DNA of 55,967 nt from an uncultured Tateyamaria sp. (GTDB lineage: Bacteria; Pseudomonadota; Alphaproteobacteria; Rhodobacterales; Rhodobacteraceae): positions 1 through 55,967 of the forward strand of contig NZ_CANNDS010000008.1 in NCBI RefSeq assembly GCF_947503415.1. The letters are read 5' to 3'. A program made the position numbers and the translations under genes. Below, piece by piece: positions 46,608 to 54,408 of the stretch; within the stretch, counting starts at the first letter, position 1; each line of letters opens with the position of its first letter. The notes beneath the pieces are model-generated. The model was not told the DNA's origin. It was given only the letters and a program-made list of their open reading frames with translations, and ran no database searches.

Positions 46608-47126
46608 GGGCGGGGCCGCTGCGTCCTTGTCGCTGAGCAGGGGGGCGGCCCCCTCAAGGCCCCAGTCAATGCCGCAGCTGTCCCAGTGCACGGCCCCGTC
46701 GGCAGCGGGCGCATAGCCGTGCGAGCATTTGTAGATCACCTCGGTCTCGGGTTCGCGGGTGACAAAGCCGTGCAGGAACCCTTCGGGGATCAGCAATTGC
46801 CGCCCGTTGTCAAAGCTGAGGTCGACACCGACCCACTGGCCATAGGTGGAAGAGCCGCGGCGGATGTCGACGGCCACGTCAAAAAGCCTGCCGCGCCCGC
46901 AGCGCACCAGCTTGGCCTGGGCATGGGGCGGGGCCTGAAAATGCAGACCGCGCAGCGTGCCGGGCGTCAGGGACATCGAATGGTTGTCCTGCACGAAATC
47001 ATAGTTCAGCCCGGCCTGTGCCATCCGGTCCCGGTTCCAGCTTTCGCTGAAAAACCCGCGCCCGTCCTGATGGCGCGCAGGGGTCAGGATGACGACACCT
47101 TCAAGCGCTGTCTGTTCGATTTGCAT
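46581..47126 (-). CDS. rmlC: dTDP-4-dehydrorhamnose 3,5-epimerase
   Basis: A 181-aa cupin-fold epimerase, third step to dTDP-L-rhamnose. GRGFFSESWNRDRM, DNHSMSLTPGTLRGLHFQ with catalytic His62, Lys72, the VGVDLSFDN strand, IPEGFLHGFVT, and the catalytic Tyr132 (TEVIYKCSHGYAP) are all found. It lies 372 bases upstream of rmlB on the same strand, so it completes the rml set but is probably not tightly coupled to it; the usual order is rmlBDAC or similar without such a gap. Confidence 0.95.
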   Translation of the reverse strand: MQIEQTALEGVVILTPARHQDGRGFFSESWNRDRMAQAGLNYDFVQDNHSMSLTPGTLRGLHFQAPPHAQAKLVRCGRGRLFDVAVDIRRGSSTYGQWVGVDLSFDNGRQLLIPEGFLHGFVTREPETEVIYKCSHGYAPAADGAVHWDSCGIDWGLEGAAPLLSDKDAAAPPLSAFDTPF

Positions 47127-47238
47127 GGACCCTGTGCCCTTTCCGTTTTCCCCCTACAGGACATGGCATGATCGTGCCCGTTGGAAAAGGGGGGCGGGTT
47201 TGACAAGCGTGCGGGACTGTGGCCTTTGCTGGGACCGT

Positions 47239-48261
47239 ATGACGGGAATGGAGAGCGGTGTGACCGAGCAGGACACCGACGGGCGTCGGTTGGTGGCAGT
47301 TGTGGTCACGCATGACCGGCTGGCGCAATTGCAGGTGACCCTGTCGCGGTTGCTGCAAAGCCCCAAGGGCCAGCTGCAGGGTGTTGTGGTGGTCGACAAC
47401 CAGTCCAGTGACGGCACGGCGGACTGGCTGGCCGCGCAGGCCGATCCGCGTCTGACCGTGCATCGCAGCGTCACCAACCGGGGCGGGGCAGGCGGGTTCG
47501 AAGCGGGCATGCGCCTTGCCATGGACCGGTTCGACCCCGATTGGCTGGTTGTGATGGATGATGATGCGCGCCCGCAGCCAGAGGCGCTGGCCGCCTTTCA
47601 CGCCCTTGATCTTGATGCCTGCGAGGCGGTCTCTGCCGCCGTGTATTTCCCCACCGGCCAGATCTGCGACATGAACCGCCCCTCGCGGAACCCGTTCTGG
47701 CATGGGCAGGAGTTTTTGCGCACGCTGCGCCATGGGCGGGGCGGATTTCACCTTGGCCCGGCGCATTACGAGGCGGGGCAGGGCCTTGAGGTCGATGTCA
47801 CCTCTTTCGTGGGCTTCTTCATTTCGCGCCGTGGGGTGGAGCTGGCCGGATACCCGGACCCGTCCCTGTTTCTATATGCCGATGACGGGCTGTATACGCT
47901 GCGTCTGCGGCAGGCGGGGGGGCGCATCCTGTTTCAGCCCAAGGTGCGGTTCGAGCATGATTGTTCCACCTTTGGCGCCCGTCAGCGGGGCCGCTTTCAG
48001 CCCCTGTGGAAGGTCTATTACTACCACCGCAACCTGTTGATGCTGTACCGGTTGGCGGCGGGGTGGCTGTTTGTGCCGGTGCTTTTGATCATCGTGCCCA
48101 AGTGGTTGCTGAAGGCGCGTGCCCATGACGGGGAGCGGGCCCGCTTCATGGGGCTGATGCTGCGCGCCGTGCGCGACGGCATCCTGGCCCGGACAGGGGT
48201 GGAGCATGCGGTTGTCCGCCGTTGGGCAGGGTCTTCAAATGTTTCGCGCGCGAAACATTAG
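47239..48261 (+). CDS. Family 2 glycosyltransferase (rhamnosyl/galactofuranosyl-like)
   Basis: About 340 aa from ATG 47239; ATG 47248 or GTG 47260 (with GGAG before it) are alternatives. VAVVVTHDRL (19-28), VVVDNQSSDGT (50-60), NRGGAGGF (80-87) and metal-binding DDDA (107-110) place it in the GT2 branch that includes rhamnosyl- and galactofuranosyltransferases. A hydrophobic segment near residue 275 (LFVPVLLIIVPKWLL) may anchor it to the membrane. Neighbouring rmlC and glf suggest dTDP-Rha or UDP-Galf as donor. Its last seven codons (NVSRAKH) are formed by parS-like site 3. Confidence 0.82.
   Translation: MTGMESGVTEQDTDGRRLVAVVVTHDRLAQLQVTLSRLLQSPKGQLQGVVVVDNQSSDGTADWLAAQADPRLTVHRSVTNRGGAGGFEAGMRLAMDRFDPDWLVVMDDDARPQPEALAAFHALDLDACEAVSAAVYFPTGQICDMNRPSRNPFWHGQEFLRTLRHGRGGFHLGPAHYEAGQGLEVDVTSFVGFFISRRGVELAGYPDPSLFLYADDGLYTLRLRQAGGRILFQPKVRFEHDCSTFGARQRGRFQPLWKVYYYHRNLLMLYRLAAGWLFVPVLLIIVPKWLLKARAHDGERARFMGLMLRAVRDGILARTGVEHAVVRRWAGSSNVSRAKH
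48238..48259. other. parS-like centromere site 3
   Basis: A perfect 22-bp palindrome identical to site 1, overlapping the final codons and stop of the glycosyltransferase gene. With sites 1 and 2 it forms a cluster within 5 kb of parAB. Confidence 0.8.
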
Positions 48262-48270
48262 AGTCTGTTC

Positions 48271-49095
48271 CTAGCTTTCCAGAATGGTCCGGTGGTGCCG
48301 GTGCAGCAGCAGCATGCCGATGGCCGCGGTCCCCAGACTGCTGGCCAGCACAAAGGGAAGCGAGACGTAATCCGGCACATATGTCGGATATATCCCGGAC
48401 CGCATGATCCCGGAGATATGGATCAGGGGATTGTACCACAGCACGGCCTGCACAGTGCGGGGCAGGTCTTCGAGGATGTAGAAGATGGCCGATGCCAGAA
48501 ACAGGGGCCGGGTCACGATGGACCAGATCAGGTCCCATGTCGGATACAGCCCCGACAGGGCGCAATTCATCACCCCGACCCCAAATCCAAACAGCACCGC
48601 CAGCCCGAGGCTGAGAAGGACCGGCCCGATATCGATCGTGGTCCGTGTCTGCAGCAGGGAAAAGATGATGAACAGGATGATGATGCTGACCATGATGCTT
48701 GTCAGCGCATTGAGAATGAGCCGCGCCAGCACCGCATCGATCCATGTAACGGCCGGATAGAACAGCAGGGGTCTGGAAAACTGGATCCCCCGCGAGACCG
48801 TGAGCGAAATCTGCTGGTACATGTTGAAGGTCAGGTAGCCCGAGGCATAGAACAGGATGAAATTGTTGCCCAAGGACGGGGCACGCACCAGCAGGGAAAA
48901 GCCGAAGGACAGCAGCAGGATCGCGCCCAGCGGTTCGACAACCGCCCAGACATAGCCCCCCGGCGACCGGCCGTAACGCGTGGACATTTCCCGCAATATC
49001 AAGGCGGTAATCGTCCGCAGGCTGCCAAATGACCGGCGGCTCCGGGTGGCATCCGGGCGCTGAGAGGCAGGAGGTGGCGCGTAATCAACGGTCAT
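48271..49095 (-). CDS. ABC-2 type capsule polysaccharide export permease (KpsM-like)
   Basis: A 274-aa inner-membrane protein with about six hydrophobic helices, the first after an amphipathic start (LRTITALILREMSTRYGRSPGGYVWAVVEPLGAI), and the ABC2 pattern SGLYPTWDLIWSIVTRPLFLASAIFY and YNPLIHISGIMRSGIYP. It forms the polysaccharide channel with the ATPase at 50640-51293. The ATG at 49095 starts MTVDYAPPP; upstream extension would overlap the divergent kpsE-like gene. The permease is on the opposite strand to kpsE/kpsT-like genes, unlike the usual kpsMT pair. Confidence 0.9.
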   Translation of the reverse strand: MTVDYAPPPASQRPDATRSRRSFGSLRTITALILREMSTRYGRSPGGYVWAVVEPLGAILLLSFGFSLLVRAPSLGNNFILFYASGYLTFNMYQQISLTVSRGIQFSRPLLFYPAVTWIDAVLARLILNALTSIMVSIIILFIIFSLLQTRTTIDIGPVLLSLGLAVLFGFGVGVMNCALSGLYPTWDLIWSIVTRPLFLASAIFYILEDLPRTVQAVLWYNPLIHISGIMRSGIYPTYVPDYVSLPFVLASSLGTAAIGMLLLHRHHRTILES

Positions 49096-49188
49096 CCGAA
49101 ATGTTATTGCCTTGCTGGAAGTTGGTCTGGATCTTGAGTAAGAAAGGCCGAAAGGCTTTTCAAGCATCCAGTTGCGGGGCACGGGACC

Positions 49189-50628
49189 ATGAGCGGGTCG
49201 GACAAGGTGGTTGATATGCCTGCAGGGCAGGACGCCGACCGGGCAGGGCGGAAGCCCCGGACATTCCGGCTCGGAGGGGGCGACCCGGATATTCCAATGG
49301 ACCATGATCCTTCTTCACACCCGGCCTCTCCTGCGTCGCAGGGAATGGGTGCACGGGGTGCGGGGCCGCAGGGTCCCGGACCAAGGCCGGGCGCACCACA
49401 GCAGACCGAAACGGTCTTCCGGCCCGGAGAGATGCAGTCCGATGTGATGCCGCGCCGGGTGATCGACCAGTCCGTGCGGGAGCAGTCCAATGCAGGGGTC
49501 GCCCCGCCCGCCCATCTGCGGCGCCACCACTGGGGCGTGTTCTTTGCGATGATGCTTGTGGTCATCCTGCCGCTTCTGGGCACGGTCGGCTATCTGTTCG
49601 GCGTGGCCAAGGACCAGTACGGCTCTGTCACGGCCTTTACCGTGCGCCAGGACGAGGGCGGCAGCGCCAGCGACCTGCTGGGCGGGCTGGACCTGTTTGC
49701 CGGGGCGGGGGGCTCGTCCGACACCGATATCCTGTTTGAATACATCCAGAGCCAGGAACTGGTGGAGATCATCGACGCGCGGCTGGATCTGCGCAGCCAT
49801 TACGAACAGCATTGGGATGTCGACAAGGTCTTTTCCCTGTGGCCGGAGGCCTCCATCGAGGATCTGGTCTGGTTCTGGAGCCGTGTGGTCCGCATTTCCT
49901 ATGATCAGGCGGCGGGGCTGATGGAGATTGAGGTGCGCGCGTTCGATCCCGACTATGCGCAGGCCGTTGCGACGGAAATCGTGACCGAGAGCGAACGCAT
50001 GATCAACGAGCTGTCCGCGACGGCGCGTGATGATGCGACCCGCTATGCGCAGGATGATCTGGACGAGGCGCTGGAGCGGCTCAAGACCGCGCGCGAGGCC
50101 CTGACCGCGTTTCGCACCCGGTCCCAGATTGTCGACCCGGAGGCCGATATCCAGGGCCGCATGGGCGTGATGAACAACCTGCAACAGCAACTGGCCGAGG
50201 CGCTGATCGAAGCGGACCTGCTGGCGCAGACCAGCAATGCGAACGACCCGCGCACCGCGCAGGCGCGCCGCCGCATCGAGGTGATCCGGGCCCGGATTGC
50301 CAGCGAGCGGCAGGCCTTTGCCCAGGGTGACGATGATGTCGGTGCGCTGGTGGGCGATTACCCGTCGCTGATCTCCGAATTCGAGCGGCTGACCGTGGAT
50401 CGCGAATATGCCGAAGAGACCTATCGCGCGGCGCTGACCGCGCTGGATGTGGCGCGGGCCAACGGGATCCGGCGCAGCCGCTATCTGGCCACCTATATCG
50501 AGCCGACGGGGGCGGGCAGTTCGGAATATCCGCAGCGCTATATCCTGTCGGCCCTTGCGGGGCTGTTCCTGCTGCTGACATGGGCGATCCTGGCGTTGAT
50601 CTACTACAGCCTGCGCGACCGGCGCTAG
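49189..50628 (+). CDS. Capsule polysaccharide export inner-membrane protein (KpsE-like)
   Basis: A 479-aa polysaccharide co-polymerase/membrane-periplasmic linker. A long Pro/Gly-rich cytoplasmic leader (1-110), TM1 at about 114-137, a large periplasmic domain with coiled-coil helices (about 265-420, e.g. LDEALERLKTAREALTAF, LQQQLAEALIEADLL), the EYPQRY motif before TM2 (about 451-473), and a short basic tail. This matches KpsE/WcbD-type proteins, with an unusually long leader. It spans from the transporter towards an outer-membrane exporter, which is not in the window. kpsT-like follows after 11 bases. Confidence 0.9.
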   Translation: MSGSDKVVDMPAGQDADRAGRKPRTFRLGGGDPDIPMDHDPSSHPASPASQGMGARGAGPQGPGPRPGAPQQTETVFRPGEMQSDVMPRRVIDQSVREQSNAGVAPPAHLRRHHWGVFFAMMLVVILPLLGTVGYLFGVAKDQYGSVTAFTVRQDEGGSASDLLGGLDLFAGAGGSSDTDILFEYIQSQELVEIIDARLDLRSHYEQHWDVDKVFSLWPEASIEDLVWFWSRVVRISYDQAAGLMEIEVRAFDPDYAQAVATEIVTESERMINELSATARDDATRYAQDDLDEALERLKTAREALTAFRTRSQIVDPEADIQGRMGVMNNLQQQLAEALIEADLLAQTSNANDPRTAQARRRIEVIRARIASERQAFAQGDDDVGALVGDYPSLISEFERLTVDREYAEETYRAALTALDVARANGIRRSRYLATYIEPTGAGSSEYPQRYILSALAGLFLLLTWAILALIYYSLRDRR

Positions 50629-50639
50629 GACCCGGCCCT

Positions 50640-51293
50640 GTGATCCGTTTCGAGAACCTGACCAAGAGCTTCCGGGTGGATGGGGAACGCCGGGTGGTGA
50701 TCGACAACCTGTCGCTGGAGCTGCCCACCGGCAAGTCCATTGCCCTGCTGGGCCGCAACGGGGCGGGCAAATCGACCCTGCTCAAGCTGATTGCAGGCAC
50801 GATGCTGCCCGATTCCGGCCAGATCGTGTCGGATGGGACGATTTCCTGGCCCGTGGGCTTTGCCGGATCGTTTCACCCGGATCTGACCGGGGCCCAGAAC
50901 GTGCGCTTCATTGCCCGGATCTATGGCGTGGACACCGAAAGCCTGATCGCCTTTGTCGAGGATTTCGCCGAGATCGGGCGCCATTTCCACATGCCGGTGC
51001 GCAGCTATTCGTCGGGCATGCGGTCGCGGCTGGCCTTTGGCGCGTCGATGGGGATCCGGTTCGACACCTATCTTGTCGACGAGGTCACAGCCGTCGGCGA
51101 CCAGCAGTTCCGCCGCAAGAGCAAGGCTGTCTTCGGCGCGCGGATGCAGACCTCAAGCGCCATATTGGTGACCCACAACATGCCCGAAGTGCGCGAGTTC
51201 TGCGATGTGGGTCTGGTGCTGGATGACGGGGCCATCACCTATTTCGAGGATCTGGGTGCGGCCATTGCCTATCACAAGGAACTGATGGACTAG
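50640..51293 (+). CDS. Capsule polysaccharide export ATPase (KpsT-like)
   Basis: A 217-aa ABC ATPase, the length of KpsT. Walker A GRNGAGKST (38-46), WPVGFAGSFHPDLTGAQNVRFIARIYG (typical of polysaccharide exporters), signature YSSGMRSRLAF, Walker B YLVDEVTAVGD and the THN switch are complete. The GTG start at 50640 is chosen because residues from here align with the family (VIRFENLTKSF) and it falls just after the kpsE stop. It powers export with the permease at 48271-49095. Confidence 0.93.
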   Translation: MIRFENLTKSFRVDGERRVVIDNLSLELPTGKSIALLGRNGAGKSTLLKLIAGTMLPDSGQIVSDGTISWPVGFAGSFHPDLTGAQNVRFIARIYGVDTESLIAFVEDFAEIGRHFHMPVRSYSSGMRSRLAFGASMGIRFDTYLVDEVTAVGDQQFRRKSKAVFGARMQTSSAILVTHNMPEVREFCDVGLVLDDGAITYFEDLGAAIAYHKELMD

Positions 51294-51454
51294 CCCTGTC
51301 GTCCGGGCCTGCGATCTGGGCCTGCGATCTGTCCCTGCGCCGCTGCTAAAATTTTCCACGAAGTGTTGGTTTAGTTCTTCATCTGGCCCCAAAGCCGACC
51401 GCCGTTTGCCGTGCCGCCCCCCCATCTTCCGCTTGAGTAACGAGTGGGGTTGTA

Positions 51455-54313
51455 ATGGTTGCGTTGAGGGTAACCGGTTCTGTGGGCCAAGGGCTTGGAC
51501 CGCTGGCGACGGGCGTTGATCACCTTGAGGTGATGGCAACGGCCGTGGGGCCGGCGGTTGTTGCATTGTCTGCAGCAGGCGGTGGTCTGGTGACGCTGAC
51601 CTTTGGCGGGGCCGGTCAGGCTCAGATCGCGGATACACAGTCTCTAACACAGGCCTTTTGGGATCAATCGAACGGCAACCTGTCCCTGATCGACACCGGC
51701 GACACCGTCTTTGTCGCGGTGGGCAGCGAAGGCAACAACCGGCTTCTGGGCTTTGAGGTGGACGGGGCCAGCATCGGCCCTGCCGCAGCCCTTGAGGGCA
51801 ATGGTCTCAGCGCGTCGCAGGATGCGGTGTATCAGGTCAGCGGCAATGGCTACCTGTTTTCGGCCGGAACCGACGGCACCCTGCGCTGTTTCCGGGCCGG
51901 GGACGAGAGCACCTTCAACGCAGGGCAGGTGACGCGGGACGAGGGCGATACCTTTCACGCCACACCCGGCGCCGTCGCGGCGCTGTCCTTCGGGGGCCAC
52001 GATTTCCTGATCACGGCCTGTCTGGAAGACACCGGCATTTCCGTGTTCAAGGTCGACCCCAATTCGGGCCATGTGGCGCATGCCGGTGCCATCAGCACCG
52101 AAATGGGTCTGGGCCTGTTCGAGACGGCCGTCGACATGGAGACAGCCGTTGTGGGCGGGCAGGGCTTTGTTCTGGTCGTGACCCGGTCTGAGACCAGCGA
52201 AAGTGCCGCCCTGAGCGTCATTGCGGTGGATACGGACGGCCAGCCCCGGGTGACGGATCATATTCTGGACAACCAGCTCAGCCGGTTCGGATCGGCCACG
52301 GAGCTGGAAGTGGTCCACCATGACGGCTGGACCTATGTGCTGGCCTCTGGCGGCGATGATGGCATCAGCCTGTTTGCCCTTGGCCCGTTGGGACGGCTTG
52401 TGCATCTGGATACGCTGGAAAGCACCACGGGCGCGATGCTGGACAGCGTGTCGGGCATGGCTGCGGCCATTGCGCAGGATGGCAACCTGCAGGTCCTGCT
52501 GGCGCAGCACACCGCAACGGGCTTTGCCCAGCTTGAGGTCGATCTGGCCGGGCAGGGCGAGGTGCGTGTCGGCACGGGGGGCACCCTGTCGGGCACGGAC
52601 CGCGATGACATGCTGGTGGGCTCTGCCGGGGCCGACGTGATCGAGGGCGGTGCGGGCAATGACATCCTCGAGGACGGGGCCGGGCAGGATGTGCTGCGCG
52701 GCGGCGCCGGGGCCAACACCTATGTGCTGGTGGGCGATGGCCAGCATGATGTGATCGACGGGTTTCGCGCAGGCGTGGACCGGATTGATCTGTCGGATGT
52801 CTCCTTTCTCTACAGCACGGATCAGATCGCATATTCCAGCCGGGCCTGGGGCGCGGTGATCACCTATCGCGGTGAAACGCTTGAGCTGCGCAGTGCCGAT
52901 GGCGGCATGGTGTCGGAATGGCAGGTCATGGCCGCCATCGACTGGACCATCGACCGGCCCCTGCTGGTCTTGTCGGAGGCCGACCCGGACCCCGAACCCG
53001 AGCCTGAGCCCGAACCCCGGACGGAAGGCACCAATGGGGCCGACACGCTGGTGGGCGGTGCCGGCAATGACACGCTTCAGGCGTTTTCGGGCAACGACGT
53101 TCTGGACGCGGGGGCTGGCAACGACCTGATCGAGGGCGGAACGGGCAATGACACGATTTACGCAGGCACCGGGGCGGACACGGTGGTGGGCGACAGCGGC
53201 CGCAATCTGGTGTTCCTCGGCGCGGGCGCTGATCGCTTCGAAGGAGGCTCGGAAGCAGGCTCTAATCAGTCCGATACGATCTTTGGCGGGGACGGGGACG
53301 ACACCCTGAGCAGCATTGCAGGCGGGGATGAGATGCACGGCGAGGCTGGCAATGATCTGCTTTATGGCAGCCTGGATGCTGACACGCTGTTTGGGGGCAT
53401 AAATTTCGACACCATCCATGCCGGGGCCGGGAATGATGCCGCCTGGGGCGGGGACGGTCAGGACCTGATCTACCTCAACCAGGGCGATGACGTGTTCTTT
53501 GACAACGGTCAGGGGGGCGATCTGGGCCGGGACACGGTGTTCGGGGGCCTGGGCAATGACACCATCGAAGGCGGCAATGGCGACGACGAGTTCCACGGCC
53601 AGCGCGGCAATGACGTGATCAACGCACGGCTCGGCAATGACAATGTCTTTGGCGGCGGCGGCAGCGACACGATCAGCGCAGGTGACGGCAATGATGTCGT
53701 CTATGGCGGCAACGGGCGCGATCTGGTGTTTCTGAACGAGGGCGATGACGTGTTCTTTGACAACGGTCAGGGGGGCGAACTGGGCCGCGACACGGTGTTC
53801 GGAGGCCTGGGCAATGACACCATCGAGGGCGGCAATGGCGATGACGCATTTCACGGCGGCACGGGCAATGACGTGATCAACGCACGGCTCGGCAATGACA
53901 ACATCTTTGGCGGCGACGGGTTCGACACGATCTTTGGCGGGGACGGGGATGACCTGATCTTTGGCGGCAACGGTCAGGACCGCATCTATATGGGCATGGG
54001 CAACGACCGCTATGTGGATACGGGGCAGGCCGGTGATCTGGGCCGGGACGGCATCAATGGCGGTGGGGGCGCGGACACATTTGTCTTCGGTGCGGTCATT
54101 TCCGAGGACACGATCTTTGATTTCGAAGTGGGCGTGGACACGCTGGAACTGGCGTCGGAGCTTGTGGGAGGGCGGACGGCCCAGCAGGTCGTGGACCAGA
54201 TGTTCGAGCTGGGCGACGGGTACGCCTATTTCCGGGCCGGGGAAGGGCAGGGGATCTATCTCGACACTCTGTCGAACCTTGATGGCCTCGCCGGATCAAT
54301 CGAGATCTTCTAG
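51455..54313 (+). CDS. RTX secreted protein with beta-propeller-like N-terminal region
   Basis: A 952-aa protein. Residues 1 to about 370 form strand-rich repeats of propeller/lactonase-like character (GNGYLFSAGTDGTLRCF, GGHDFLITACLEDTGISVFKVD, GWTYVLASGGDDGISLFAL). A short RTX block (about 378-430), a linker domain, an acidic Pro hinge (DPDPEPEPEPEP, near 510-521) and the main RTX block (about 525-880) follow. The C-terminal region (FDFEVGVDTLELAS ... SIEIF) is the secretion tail. The main block from about 53440 is a close copy of that in the metalloprotease gene, whereas the last 50 residues differ. Likely an adhesin or matrix protein; no catalytic site seen. Confidence 0.85.
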   Translation: MVALRVTGSVGQGLGPLATGVDHLEVMATAVGPAVVALSAAGGGLVTLTFGGAGQAQIADTQSLTQAFWDQSNGNLSLIDTGDTVFVAVGSEGNNRLLGFEVDGASIGPAAALEGNGLSASQDAVYQVSGNGYLFSAGTDGTLRCFRAGDESTFNAGQVTRDEGDTFHATPGAVAALSFGGHDFLITACLEDTGISVFKVDPNSGHVAHAGAISTEMGLGLFETAVDMETAVVGGQGFVLVVTRSETSESAALSVIAVDTDGQPRVTDHILDNQLSRFGSATELEVVHHDGWTYVLASGGDDGISLFALGPLGRLVHLDTLESTTGAMLDSVSGMAAAIAQDGNLQVLLAQHTATGFAQLEVDLAGQGEVRVGTGGTLSGTDRDDMLVGSAGADVIEGGAGNDILEDGAGQDVLRGGAGANTYVLVGDGQHDVIDGFRAGVDRIDLSDVSFLYSTDQIAYSSRAWGAVITYRGETLELRSADGGMVSEWQVMAAIDWTIDRPLLVLSEADPDPEPEPEPEPRTEGTNGADTLVGGAGNDTLQAFSGNDVLDAGAGNDLIEGGTGNDTIYAGTGADTVVGDSGRNLVFLGAGADRFEGGSEAGSNQSDTIFGGDGDDTLSSIAGGDEMHGEAGNDLLYGSLDADTLFGGINFDTIHAGAGNDAAWGGDGQDLIYLNQGDDVFFDNGQGGDLGRDTVFGGLGNDTIEGGNGDDEFHGQRGNDVINARLGNDNVFGGGGSDTISAGDGNDVVYGGNGRDLVFLNEGDDVFFDNGQGGELGRDTVFGGLGNDTIEGGNGDDAFHGGTGNDVINARLGNDNIFGGDGFDTIFGGDGDDLIFGGNGQDRIYMGMGNDRYVDTGQAGDLGRDGINGGGGADTFVFGAVISEDTIFDFEVGVDTLELASELVGGRTAQQVVDQMFELGDGYAYFRAGEGQGIYLDTLSNLDGLAGSIEIF

Positions 54314-54323
54314 GCAGCGCGCA

Positions 54324-54351
54324 GTCTGAACCCCATGAAAAGGGGGCAGAC
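54324..54351. terminator. Candidate hairpin after the 952-aa RTX gene
   Basis: Interrupted stem: GTCTG (54324-54328) with CAGAC (54347-54351) and CCCC with GGGG inside, separated by a two-base bulge and a 7-base loop. It lies 11 bases after the stop. No T-run, so termination is tentative. Confidence 0.35.
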
Positions 54352-54408
54352 TCACCGGGCCCGTATTGGGGGGTGCACGGAAGTTCTTTCTTGATTTACA
54401 AATGCTTC

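Noticed and set aside
51644..53854. Long - strand open frame opposite the 952-aa RTX gene
   Set aside because: Same kind of antisense shadow of repeat coding sequence.
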